Source: Trileptium ribeirensis (lineage: Eukaryota > Nematoda > Enoplea > Enoplida > Thoracostomopsidae). Taken from it: a stretch of 64,000 nucleotides of DNA. Under the pieces are notes generated by a model that searched no databases, was not told the DNA's origin, and saw nothing but the letters and a program-made list of their open reading frames with translations. Location of the stretch: the NCBI GenBank assembly GCA_030248225.1, contig JASANE010010009.1, positions 1-64,000 of the forward strand, written 5' to 3'. This document shows positions 1 to 11,519 of this stretch, in pieces; positions within the stretch are counted from its first letter, which is position 1; every line of letters starts with the position of its first letter. The translations under genes were made by a program, and so were the position numbers.

Positions 1-879
1 TATAGATGACAATCTTAGCTATAGGAAGTGAATTACGGATGAGATATTTGAAAATAACTTGGCAATGTTTGTTTTTCTTTAAGATGCGTCACAGCAGTTT
101 ATGCTACTGAGAGAAATGTGTCGTTACCAACTGGAATAAAAATAAATCCCGACTACATGTTTAGAGACGGAAAAATCTAGTCGGTCATGGACCTGTTCTG
201 GAAAATACGCACAACTTGTCTACATCATACTACAACAACAATCGTGCTTAAAACGCAGGGACAGTTTTATATGTTATACTATTTTATTAACCATTGGATA
301 TCATTCATAAGACATCATGATTTAATATTATTGATCCCTGCGCGCTCTGAAAAGATGTCGCAAAAACCTCACAAAGACTAGCAAGTTTGACTAAATAAAT
401 CCGGCTTCTTATGTAGTAACGCTATTTTTATTAATAACCTCAATCATACGAATGTTGTTGCACCATTTTTCACCACCACACTCGTGATTGTCTGACAGTA
501 AACTTTAATTCCTTACCGTTTATTTTCTCAAAACTATATATTTGAGTTTTTCGTAAAGTACTATAAATAAATTAAAGCTGTATTCAAATGGACCCTAATG
601 AATATTAAATGCTAGAATACTAAATATGTATTCAGTATATTTTCAACCAAAACGAAACAGTTGTGACTGCAGAAAGAATTGATCTAGGATTATTTAGATG
701 GACGTTTTAAGCGCCAGCCACAGGACCACGCGATACAGGCAAGGGGCAATTTCTTTTGTACGTGTTAATCATGTGTGTGCGTACACAGTACTAACTGTTT
801 CATAGCACATCTATTCAGCAACGAATACACACAATAGACGCATGTTTTATGTATGCTATGTATAACATTGTAACGTAGT
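1..879. other. No gene seen
   Basis: AT-rich sequence with short open frames only (the longest about 64 codons) and no recognisable protein similarity, repeat or RNA gene. I see nothing I can support here. Confidence 0.5.
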
Positions 880-1103
880 TTGTAACACAGCTTATATTGT
901 TAAAGCCCTGCATCAAAATGACTTCACGCACGTTCAGCTAAATTAGCTGTATTACAAGTCAGTTGTAGCACAGCCACGCGTGTGTTAAGTAATTTGTGTT
1001 GTTTAACTCTTTCAAAACTCGTGCTGACGCACTGGTCTGAACTCGTTACAACCGTGCGTACGAGTCTCTTAACGCACGATGACTGTGCTACAACTATTAC
1101 TTA
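880..1103. repeat. Palindromic MITE-like repeat, copy A
   Basis: The core (956-1103) is a long imperfect inverted repeat. The left end reads AGTTGTAGCACAG and the right end CTGTGCTACAACT, flanked by AAGTC and TTACTT. The inside is also palindromic (a CGTGCGTTAAG-type arm and its complement), around a centre rich in the word AACTCGT. The left flank from 880 is shared with copy B at 55230, so the full repeat is about 220 bp. No coding capacity. It looks like a non-autonomous DNA transposon or foldback element. Confidence 0.75.
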
Positions 1104-1135
1104 TATAATATAAAACTGTTGTACAAATATGTCTC

Positions 1136-1270
1136 AAGTAAGTTGTAGCACAGCTAGCCGTGCATGCAAATATTGTATGCACGGTCGTTCAAACTCGTGC
1201 TATTGAACTCGTTGAAACCGTGCATACCAATCTCTGAATGCCCGGAAAGCTATGCTGCAATTGTTGCTTG
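1136..1270. repeat. Palindromic MITE-like repeat, second adjacent copy
   Basis: Starts about 30 bp after copy A and has the same ends (AGTTGTAGCACAG on the left, a diverged CTATGCTGCAATT on the right) and the same AACTCGT-rich centre, with many substitutions. It is therefore an older or different subfamily member lying in tandem with copy A. Confidence 0.65.
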
Positions 1271-3052
1271 TATAATGTATTAGTGTTAAGTTGTATGTAA
1301 TATATTAATCTTTCATTACATACTTTTAAGCTTGCATTTCGGCGAATCGGTGCAAAGTCAAACGACGTTCTAGAATCTTCCCCTCGTCTCGCATCGCTTG
1401 TCGATCGCCGTTTTTGAAGAAAGATTCGGCGACAACGTCCGAGGTTAAAAATTAGCCCATAATTATGTATTTGAAATGACTTTGACACGTTGAAGTTGGT
1501 ATGTAGCAGCTATACGGCACGATAGAATTCACTATTGTACCATGCACAACGCCCAATACGACAAAAGTAGAAAAGAATGTCACAGCATGACGGCTGTTAA
1601 AAATCAAACTGACGCACAACAAAACTTTACCATAAAATTGAGGAAGTTCGTTTTACATGCGATATATTATAATTTCAGCATCTTGTATTGCCTTCAATGT
1701 GGTCGTGCGAAACCTATACGTTAGCTGCAACCCAATTTTGATTGATTGGCAGGTCCAAATACATCCGTTATAGCCGGCGTAGAATTATGCAAAAAATTTT
1801 GGGCCTGACATATCATAACCTAACAGCTAGGGATGCGTTGGCAAGGGTTGAGTCGTTCTGCCGTAGCGGAAGATAGAAAAGCATTATGTGTGCTATTTGA
1901 GATTAAGTTATATAGCGCTGCGCAACAAAATGGCAGTATCAAAATAATTACCTGTGGCAACAGCAGCAGTAAAAGCAACGATAAAGATCAGCCTAGCAAT
2001 CATAATGATTGTTTAAATACTTGAACTTGATTTAAACAGGAGAGCTGTACAATTGATATTCGTTGTGCTCCAGTACCTGAAATAAAATTAGGATTTTTGA
2101 AAAATAAGGACCGTGTACAGCACTGAAAACTTTAGACAGAAATCAGGGAAGTTCTCACTACTAAATAATATTTCAATCTCTTCTAGTGCGCTTATAGCTT
2201 ATCTCTTCTAGAGCATTATCGTGCCAGTCCGTGTTTATAATCACGATTAAACTCTGGTTTTATCATAACCTGGTGGTTTTATTTAAACGAAAACTAGCTG
2301 AATCGACGACAAGTTCCAATTTTGGCAATTCATGGCAAACAATCAATGTATAATTCGCTACAACTTTATGTTTTATACCTAAAATTTGCAAATGCTACAT
2401 TAAGATTTTTGAAGTTAGCAGATCTAGTCTGCTGTTCTGTTAAAAGACCTTAGTTTCAAAACGTCATGGGTTTGAGAAAGTAAAACGCAGCCTTATCAAC
2501 AAAATTTAGCCCATCGCTGGACTAAATCACGGTAGAATAATAACATATTCTCCATAGTGTTGCTCCGTGTGCAAGGATTACACTCTCTATATTTCATTTA
2601 GCGTCCTGGACTACATCGCGCAATGTAAATTAAACTTGAACGGTTTTAGTGATGTCGCTTTTTGCTTAGACTGAATTAAATGACAATACGCGTACGGTTT
2701 AAACCGTAAAATTTACCAGCAGTTACATTGCGTTAGAGCTCATACTTTTTGAGTTTTTCTCACTGAAACAATTTCAAAATGTGGCCAATATCACGCCAAC
2801 AAGCAAGAAAGCATCTGATACGGATGGCCAAAATCCTGTATTGCAGAGGTTGTAGCTATAAACTGTAAATCTGTTGAGACATTATTTACCCAAACATTCC
2901 AATTCCATCTATATATTCATGTACATTTTGTTATATATTGATATCTATTTATTTATAATAATTACTGTGCATAATAATTATAGCTTATAATAATCAAGAT
3001 TTTATAGTATATCCTATATTTAAAGCCTATTTAAATTTATTATTATACTTAC
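1271..3052. other. No gene seen
   Basis: AT-rich DNA with no frame over about 65 codons and no recognised family. Nothing else supported. Confidence 0.45.
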
Positions 3053-3141
3053 AAAGTTACATCGGCTGAACCGGGCTCCGATGGTGTCAAAGGAATTTGC
3101 GTAATTTTTATAATTATTTTTGCATTTTCAGTACAGCCCAT
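3053..3141 (-). CDS. Candidate initial coding exon (MGCT N-terminus)
   Basis: An ATG at 3141 in good Kozak context (G at -3, G at +4) has an in-frame stop upstream. It opens a 29-codon frame that ends at a GTAAGT donor (splice after 3053, phase 2). The peptide begins MGCTENAK. A Met-Gly-Cys start is the classic site for N-myristoylation plus palmitoylation, so a membrane-attached product would be possible. No downstream partner exon was identified, and a plus-strand candidate exon overlaps its first bases. It could be a chance frame. Confidence 0.25.
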
Positions 3142-3256
3142 GTCAAGCGAGTGATGGCTTATGGTTGAAAAAGAGACCGTTTAGCACGGGGCTGGGAGGA
3201 GAGGCCTTAGGTTTTATGCTTCATGTACGAATCTTAGACTTTAGGCATCGCTACAT
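3131..3256 (+). CDS. Candidate internal exon, competes with the minus-strand exon
   Basis: A strong acceptor (T-rich tract then TTTTCAG, ending at 3130) is followed by a 42-codon open frame that closes at a GTGAGT donor after 3256. The peptide is basic around residues 14-16 (KKR) and has no recognised domain. It overlaps the minus-strand candidate exon at 3053-3141 by 11 bp, so at most one is likely to be real. Confidence 0.2.
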
Positions 3257-5395
3257 GTGAGTATTTAAGCTTAGGACAAAGACATAGTTGTAAGCTTTGA
3301 ATCAGAGTATATAATTTTGCCTGGGTAGTGCTAAATTAATAGTCAATACAACTAACATCTTTTTACCTTAGAGAGTATGTAGCGGTGACACGACGATAGA
3401 TAACTTTATAAAAGCAGCAGAACACAAATGTTGTGAATAATCTAAAAGACGTCAATGTTTTGGACTTTGACAATTAATATTTAAAATATTTAATTTTCAC
3501 AGTAAAGAATAGCTTACAGTAGCTCAAATATGAAATTTTAGAAAGAAGTTTGGATATGAATTTAAAACAAACAATGAATGTGCTTATTGTTAACCTACAA
3601 AACTAAATCGAATATTTTGTCTTCAAAGTGTTATTCATATTTTGTTCGAACCTAATATCGATTCAAATATGGCCTAGGTTTCGTTACATCATGTGAATAT
3701 GTGTTTTGGAAAAAGCCCATTCAACTTTCCGAAATTTTAAACAGGCTAATATATAAAACATATAAAATATTATAAGTATATATATTATGTTACTATATCA
3801 AAAAGACAGATAATTGACAGGCTTTAGCAACACAAACTATAGCAATAAGCGATTACAGACTCATTACCTCCTATTTTACTCCTACTATTTTACTAGATAT
3901 TCCACTCCTCTAAGAAAGTTGCGTTTACCAACATCTCTTCAGGTTTATATGGATACGGGTATATGTCTAGAAATAAATAGTGAAACCAAGATTAAATAAA
4001 CAGTTGATATAATATACCCAAATTAGAGACTTATAGGTTATACAAATATTTAAATTCCTTTGTTACATTGTGCTTGTGCAAGCACTTCAGGATTTAGGCT
4101 ATGTAAAGAGTGATATAAGGATACGTAGTAGTCCTGTTAATAATCTTTAAAAATATCAAAACAGATGTTTGTGATACGGACTTATAGGTATGCCGGTTGA
4201 CAGACAGTCGACAGTCGTCACAGAAGTAAGTAAAAACAAGCCGTGGACACCGGTCAAAAAAACACACTGTCATAGATATCTCAAATAAGATACACCATAA
4301 AATGTTTAAAACCGTAAATACTTTAGTGTTGCAATATAAGTTAGCAAAATTAAATTAATTCGCTAGCATTTTAATGATATAAATTTTAACATGTATATAA
4401 TTCGTATAATTTTATCACAACTCTCCTTACAGGAACTTATAACCATATAACGCCTAAATACACAGTGAGAAGAGTACAGAGCCTACACATAGTAATATAT
4501 AAATAATTGTAAATACCCTTATAACATACCCCTATAATATAATACCCTTATAATAACAGTCGATAAAACATCTCATGTTTCAGCTAGAATCGTCTCGATT
4601 TCGGGTGTCATCGCGTCTAAAACTTAGTTGAATGAGTTGACTCAATTTTTATACTGCATGTACATAATTGTAATCGTCTTGCCTGTTAAAATGATATTTG
4701 CTCCAGAAACGGTGCTACTGTGGAAATACAGTTGTTCGACAAAAGCTAATTAAGTTTCAAAACGTTGTACTAACTATATTCTGCGCGTACTGCACGGTTG
4801 CAAACGTTTAGCCAAACTACAAAGTTCCAGCCAGGGAGTTTCATGTGACAAAAATATTTCGACTCGCCACTCTCAGCAAATTGGGTATATTGGCACGATT
4901 GGTAAATTCTATGACTTGTGGGCGACATAAAAAACTGGTTTGGTCACTCGTCTGTATATATTTTGTAGTTTCAGAGCTTCCCTCGGTACCTTGTTCTGAC
5001 CATTGCCTCTCGACGGGTTGTTCAGTGTGATTGCAAATGCAATTTTTGCAAAGTGCAAATGCAATTTTTGAATGGTATTCCGTCCGTTTCGAGGTGCTAG
5101 TTTGATTGACTAAGACGATAGTAGTTTTTTTGTTTAATCAAATCCATTATTTAGTAAAAAACACTGAGGATCCGGAATACACTCGGAGTAAGACCTCAAA
5201 CAAAGGCATTGTTTTGCTAGGATCGCTGATTTTAACTCACTTTGTCAGGGCGTTTGCAATGTTTGCGTCTCTCCCGCTTAATTCTTGTTGCATGTGTTGA
5301 TTTTGTTTATAAATACAACCTTAATACCCAATCTAACAGACCAGATAAGTGTTATCTTTTGTAAATTAGGTAAAAATAAGTTATTTCGGGTCACT
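3257..5395. other. No gene seen; one short direct repeat
   Basis: AT-rich, with only frames of about 60 codons. A short direct repeat of GCAAATGCAATTTTTG lies at 5033-5066. No recognised gene, RNA or transposon. Confidence 0.4.
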
Positions 5396-5698
5396 CTACG
5401 GACGAACGGGGATGTCAACACCGCCACGATATTTCATGCTATTATTTTTGCACGGCATTTCTAATTTGAATTCAACTAATTCCGTTAGCGGTTTTTTAGT
5501 TTTCCGGTTGGAGTGGGCCGAATGCTCAGAACACAGTCTATACTGATAGCGGTGGGGCTTGAACACTGTGGCCTGTACTGCCATTGAGGGCCTCGGACAC
5601 GGTCCATTGGTCATACTATTGCATTGGGGATGCGGGAGGTGGGGACAGAGAAACGTTGGGGTAGGTTTGAAGTGGCGCTTATGAGAAGATCGAACCAT
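5396..5698 (-). CDS. Unassigned 100-codon open frame
   Basis: Starts with ATG at 5698 after a closely spaced in-frame TAA and ends at 5396. It is more GC-rich than its surroundings, with five Cys and many Pro, His and Lys residues, and a Cys-Pro-rich stretch near residues 18-35. I do not recognise it. A window this size with this base composition is expected to contain several chance frames of 100 codons, so coding status is doubtful. No convincing splice acceptor precedes it. Confidence 0.2.
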   Translation of the reverse strand: MVRSSHKRHFKPTPTFLCPHLPHPQCNSMTNGPCPRPSMAVQATVFKPHRYQYRLCSEHSAHSNRKTKKPLTELVEFKLEMPCKNNSMKYRGGVDIPVRP

Positions 5699-5981
5699 TA
5701 ATTGTTAACGAAAGTTTTTTAAAATAAAGTTGGTAAAAAGAATTTCGCTCTGTGTATACTTTTTGCGACTGAAATTTGTTTACAGTTCTAAATCATAAAG
5801 TAATCAAATTTTAAGAATGATGTTTGTTAATCACAGTCGGCCAGGCAGTAACTTGCCTTACGGAAATCTGGTCAAATATTACATGCATTATATATCTAAA
5901 GTACCAAATATATACTTATGCAGCATTAACATTGATTTGCGTGCATCGACTACACACTGTTCGGAAACTGGCATGACCAAT

Positions 5982-6130
5982 GCACCAAATTGTAGATTCT
6001 GGCCACGCCAGTATCTCAAAATTTATACAAGTGTCATGGTACTTGCACGAGTTTGCAGATTGCGGCATGCAACTTGCACCAATTTGTAGATAGTGGCACG
6101 AAGAGAGCACCAGTTTGTAGAAGGTGGTGT
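5982..6130. repeat. 31-bp imperfect tandem repeat
   Basis: The word GCACCAATTTGTAGA and variants, followed by a GTGGCACG-type tail, occur at 5982, 6045, 6076 and 6107. Spacings are 63, 31 and 31 bp, so it is a 31-bp period with one decayed unit. Confidence 0.6.
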
Positions 6131-8129
6131 GACACTATATACAAGCAGCGAGTAACTGGCATGCCAACATCAACAACTAGGTGTATTTGACGTTCCAGCT
6201 TCCAAACAATGTGTAGTCGATGCACACAAGTTAATGCGAATGGTGGATTACTTAATATATATAATTATATGTAATATTATATATGCGTTCACGGATCTAT
6301 ATGATGAAGACCCTGAACTGTCCAGCATGAACCGGATCCCACTGTGACTAATCTGGCTTCGAAACGCATCTACGATACTTCTAGGAGATGGTCCTTGTCG
6401 AATTTTCCCAAGATCCTGGCAAAGACTAAAATCCATCCGATCCAAGCAGGTTACACACTGCCAAAATTTAATAGCTGATAGCAGTGCTAAATTTTATTAA
6501 GAATCGACTTGTATATTGCCAGAAAATATCAGCGATCGGTAATCATCGCTACTGGCGACCGGCATTACAACACAAGTAAGAAGACAAACTTTACGGGGTA
6601 CCGAAAAAAGTACAGGCTTAGAGGCCTACATATATACGTAAACTGAAATATGGTGGGCCAGATTTACCATTTGTATGTAAACAAGACAGAGCCTGTGTCC
6701 CTATGCGAGATAAGTATGTAACAATATTCAATAGTGAAGGGCATGCCCAAATTTTCCTCAATGTTTTGTTCTGACACTGGTGAACACCAAGTATCCTTCG
6801 CTGCCCAATACCCAGCGTGCCACTACAGGGTAGTGAAATTTCCGTACATCCTGTGTATTTACATGTAAAACTGTAACGCTAGTGTTATTCGTCTGATTCC
6901 CGTCTCGATACTGTTACAAACGCCAAATACAATTTTATGTAACATTTCAGCTTTTGGCTCGGCTTCTGAGCATTTTGCCATATTTGCTATGGAATTCCAT
7001 GTGTTTTGAGTATATTTATCAATTTTCCTCCTAGTACATAGAAACCTTGGCTGTGGTTTTGTTCACAAAAATATAATTTACTACATGTGTTTGCCAAAAT
7101 ACAAAGAAATCGTTAAAAGCGTTGTCAGAGTTAGATTATCAGTAGCTTGATGTGATCTTCCATACTTATGTGATGGAAAGATTTGGTTTTTCCGCAGAAA
7201 AGCATTCTTCCATTTCGTTGCTTTATGGGTAGAAAATTACCCTAACACATCGTGTTGTGTACAAGCTGCGTCGAGTCGGTCCGACCTTTTTTGATAAAGG
7301 TTGCCTTGTGACATGGTCACCACGGAGATCGGAAGCTCAGCCTTGCCTCGAAAAAAATATCGGCTCCGGATTCAAACTCCAACGTGTACAACATACTCAC
7401 CCCTATTAACTCGGCGATGGCGAATCTTGAACCCCTATGAGTAAAAATATTTTACTTGTAATTTTGTTAAATCTGGTTGCCATAAACTAAGTTTGGTCTA
7501 CCGTAACAGGTAAGATAAATTCCGCAGTAAAGCATTAACAGTTAGTTTTTCTAGAAACACACCGAAGCATCAATTCATTTCAAGTTTCATTATTGGTACG
7601 TATGTCCGGCAATTCATCTATAAGAGCTAAACTAAAGTTGAAAAGAACAACATTGTGTATATTATACAAAAGTTCAATATATACACAGATTACAATAAAA
7701 AAGAGACTTCCGGCAAGTTACGGTATATTGAATCTGGCATCCTATTTGCCCAATCGGTTTTGCAAAAAAACCACACAACTTTGTTTTATTTCCATGTCAA
7801 TATCAACAAATACCAAACACAAAATATAACCGAATGCAGTGATAACACATTACAGTCTAATTAACCATACAATTCAACAAGAATTAACAAATTAGCATTG
7901 GTATTGAATACCCTCATCTTATGTTTCGCCCTCCAGATAATTTGGAAACATTTTGCGTGCATCATTTAGATTAGGTATATATTAACATGTAATACAAAAC
8001 TTATGAAATTCAATTTTTGAGGGATGAGATTTTAAAAGCTGGGAAAATAAACAAAAACGCTGAAAATATTGTTTCAGTAGTCGTGCCATGACAAATGCTA
8101 TTTGAACTAATTCGTACGCAACCCCGTGT
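6131..8129. other. No gene seen
   Basis: AT-rich non-coding DNA. The only compositionally odd part is 7255-7440, which is somewhat GC-richer and has a weak tRNA B-box-like string (GGATTCAAACTCC), not enough to call a SINE. Confidence 0.4.
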
Positions 8130-8615
8130 ATTACCAAGAGTGCATATGTCAAGAGTATGACACGTCCCTGCACTCTAATGTGCGCCCATGTTGGATGATA
8201 CAGTTGTTTTTAGCTCTAAATCCCTCATTTCTGGGGGTCATCATACATAGGTCACAGCGTTTTGAGGGGGGGGGGGGTGGTTGCTCAAACCCAACTCATT
8301 TTTCAGGGACGGTAGGTCGGACCCTCAGGCTGAAGGGTCGGTTGAAATGCAGCTATCGGTTCAATCTACCCTCACAAGCCTGGGGGTCTGAGCTACCCTC
8401 CGAAGACGGTCTAAGCTACCGTCCCACGAAACGTAAGGGCCTGTGCATGCCACCCCTCCCCCGAATGTGAGGCGTTAGAGACAAAGACATCCGTTTCGTC
8501 CAAGAGGGGATCACATTAGAGTGCAGGAAAGTGAACATCCGTTTCAACCAAGACGGGATCACATTAGAGTGCAGGAAAGTGTCATGCTCTTCTCTTATGC
8601 ACCTTGGTATTGCCA
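8130..8615. repeat. Foldback element with internal 47-bp tandem duplication
   Basis: The left arm (about 8132-8197, containing CCTGCACTCTAATGTG) is the imperfect reverse complement of the right arm (about 8536-8605, containing CACATTAGAGTGCAGG). Similarity extends about 65 bp outward to the ACCAAGAGTGCAT / ATGCACCTTGGTAT words. The right arm is preceded by a diverged duplicate about 47 bp earlier. A run of 11 G lies near 8266-8277. No transposase is seen, so it is a non-autonomous foldback candidate. Confidence 0.6.
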
Positions 8616-8878
8616 AGAGTCCATGATGGGCTGTTGAAGAAGAGTGTCGTGTCACTCATATCACCATATGTTATATACCAAGTGGGATGATGCTGTAGAA
8701 TTTTGTATTTGTCCTAATTTTCGAGACTGGATGGGTTTGACACTACTATACTACGCCATTTCGTCCTCAATGCGCACTTTTATACTGCCTTTTCAAATTT
8801 TGTTCTGTACACCACCAACAACTATTGTACCAAATATGGCCATTAAAACATTTTAATGTCCATAATTTGATACAAAGT

Positions 8879-9386
8879 TGGAGGGGTAGTACAAAAAAGA
8901 GAGAGACAAGCGACAGTTGTGGTTGGTACGTTACAAAAGTAGGAAACTTGTCACTCCCACAGCGTAAATACAACATATCATATCCAAAACTGTTCCGCGT
9001 TATCCCACCCCCGCGAAAATACAAGATAGCGTCACACTCTTAGCGTTTACACAACATAGTGCACGCTTTTTCATGCACCTATCAAGAAATTTTCGTATTT
9101 TAGAACAGTGCCTCGTCATCAAAATATACAGACCTCCAGATAAGAGAGTAGAACAAAAAGAGAGGGACTAGCGACAGTTGAGGTTGGTACATGGCAAAAG
9201 TAGAAAACTTCTCACTCCCGCAGCGTATTATACAACATATCATATCCAAAAATGCACCACGTCATCCCGCTGCGTATATACAACATAGCGTCACACTCAT
9301 ACGTTTATACAACATAGTGTCATGCTCTTGTTGATGGACCTATCAAGAAATTGCCGTATTTTAGAACAGTGCCTCGTCATCAAAAT
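8879..9386. repeat. 261-bp tandem repeat, two units
   Basis: Words such as GCGACAGTTG (8910 and 9171) and AGAACAGTGCCTCGTCATC (9102 and 9363) recur at exactly 261 bp. Each unit contains several sub-repeats of the form TACAACATA...CGTCA. The end of unit 2 shares GTGTCATGCTCTT with the foldback element upstream, so the two repeats are related. Confidence 0.8.
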
Positions 9387-11225
9387 TCTGAGATCTTTAA
9401 CTATAATCTGTCAATGGGCGCGAAAAAGCGAAAGTAGGTATAACAGTTTTTCTAAGCACAGCTAATACACATAATAAAACACGCCAATAAGATAAAAATA
9501 ATACTCGATATTATAACAAATATATTTGGTCATCATAAATGGCAGTGTACATAAGATTGGATCAAGTGAGCGAATATTGATTATAAGTATATACACATTG
9601 AAAATACAATTAAAATTTGTACAGAAAGCTCTATATTGCAGATTCGAAAACAGGTAATAACAAAATAGTACAACAGAAGAGATAAACAAAAACAAAGATT
9701 CGGATGTAAAATTTACAGTAAATTGGAATTTAAACCACACAAAATTATTTCTTTCTGAGCAACTTCAGCACTTCCGAATTTAGTAACAGCCAAAGCAATG
9801 GCCTTCCAAATTTTCTGCTTTTAGCTTCCGCCATCTAGATGAAAGTTTAAGTAATTATTTATGGCTATACTAAATGTATGTACTGTATTCGGATTTGAAA
9901 TTTTTTACATATTATTTTCACTTAAGATGTGGCAAACTAAAATAATGTATTTTCGTTACTAACGAAAATTTCAAACTCAAACACATCTTGAGGAAGGAAT
10001 GCCATGACAAAACAAATCTGAAGGAAGAATAAGCTAAGATGAAACACATGTCGAAGGAAGCTGTTATGTAGCAATTTTTTTATCAGTTTTCACAGCTTTT
10101 ACGTTTTTTCTTTAGATTTTTAGCTCCAAAAACCGTTTATTGTTTTAGTTTTCGCTGCTTTTACACTTTCCCGATAAAAATAACGCATTTCGTGCCCCCT
10201 CCGGTTTTTTTGATAACCACCCCATCGCGAGGGGGAGATATGACAAAACACATCTGGAGAAGGGTATTCTAGTATGAAACACATCTCAAGGGAAGCTAAT
10301 TAATATATAGTAAATCTTGGAGTAAAGTAAGATAAAAGACATCTGGGGTGCCAATTAAGGTAAAAACATGCAATGGTCAACCTAACGATGCGAAAGCTCA
10401 TTTTCATGTAAATAAAAAGCGTTATTTCGTTTTATGAGTTGCAGAATGAAAGGCCTGTCCCAATAGCTTGATTTCAACGGAGACATATGCCGACCCGTTC
10501 CCAGCTTCTCCAAACCCTGGACGCATTTTTGGTTGCCCCTCGTTGAAACTTTTGACACCGCATTTCGATTTTTAGTCCTAAAAATTCTCGAAAAAAGTTC
10601 ATTTTCACAGTTTTCATACCTTTTGCACCTTTCCCTTCGACTGTTAGCGTCATAAATGCTCGAAAAACGTTTATTTTTCCAGTTTTCGCAGCTTTTACTC
10701 ATTTTCGAAAAGCCCCCTCCCATTTTGTTCATCCACACCGGTTTTTGTTCCCGATCCCCTTACGAACGAGGACCCACATTTTATGCCCTCGGTCCGGGAG
10801 GGCCGTCGACGAGCCAATGTTTCCAGCCTTCTGAACAATTGAATTCAGCAACATATCATAAATTGCAAAAACTTAAATTAAGGGACTAAATTTGAGATGT
10901 GATCTCAGAACACCACAATTAGCTAGCAGATGTTTCAGTATTAGATACATCGATATAGTAAATTGATGCATGTCATGTCACTATCGACCTGATCTTCCTG
11001 GTACAATTGAAGTTATGTAACAAACTACAGACCACTTTGATTTCATTATATTACAACTGCTTTTATAAGACTGGTATGTTTGCAAAAATAATAGCAAAAA
11101 GCAGCGTCCCATATATTTGAGCAAAACATAAAAATTACAATTTCAGGTAACAGATAAAAGTTCGCTAAACACCGTAATAATGGAATAAACAAGCTAAAAG
11201 TGAAGGAACAGCAGCAGTAAATAAC
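9387..11225. other. No gene; degenerate T-rich repeat
   Basis: Mostly non-coding. The word TTTTCGCAGCTTTTAC and its relatives recur at 10085-10180 and 10595-10715, each next to CCCCCTCC-type tracts. This composition (A/T words beside short GC-rich tracts) resembles, on the opposite strand, the segment at 60820-61060. A 118-codon minus frame at 10382-10738 lies in this repeat and is probably fortuitous. Confidence 0.4.
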
Positions 11226-11519
11226 TCACTGGCATAACTCTGTATCAACTATTTCACACTTTTCCAGAAATGCCGGACATATGAATTTACAAAACGATGC
11301 GTTCTGTAATCTATGCTGTCTCCGTCTACGCTTCATTGAGCCAATTTTAACAAAGCCCATTGAGCGACACAATTGCCTTATATCACTTTGGTGCAAATTT
11401 ACAAGCATAGACTTGGAGCTTTGTGCACAGCTGAAGGTTGCGTAGATGTCAGGACAACATTGGCAGATACATAGACTCGCCGAATCTTTGGAATAAACTT
11501 CATTAACCGTAGTGATGTT
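11226..11519 (-). CDS. Exon 3 of the candidate membrane-protein gene
   Basis: Acceptor TTTGTTTTAG, then 97 codons and TGA at 11228-11226. Cys-rich: four Cys within six residues near the start (CICQCC), then six more. The stop is embedded in CCAGTGAGTT, so this exon could also splice onward from a GTGAGT donor in phase 2 and would then be internal. Confidence 0.4.
   Translation of the reverse strand, partial: NITTVNEVYSKDSASLCICQCCPDIYATFSCAQSSKSMLVNLHQSDIRQLCRSMGFVKIGSMKRRRRQHRLQNASFCKFICPAFLEKCEIVDTELCQ

Noticed and set aside
880..1270. CRISPR-like array from repeated AACTCGT words
   Set aside because: Words are spaced irregularly and belong to palindromic MITEs; the context is eukaryotic.
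4190..4226. Plus-strand initial exon beginning MPVDRQ before GTAAGT
   Set aside because: Only 12 codons and no continuing exon seen.
5396..5698. Treating the 100-codon minus frame as a real gene
   Set aside because: Several frames this long are expected by chance in 64 kb of this composition; no domain, no splice support. Kept only as low-confidence.
7255..7440. Possible tRNA-derived SINE
   Set aside because: Only a weak B-box-like word; no clear A box, no cloverleaf, no poly-A tail or duplicated ends.
10382..10738. 118-codon minus-strand frame
   Set aside because: Lies in a degenerate T-rich repeat and its composition follows the repeat; no family similarity.
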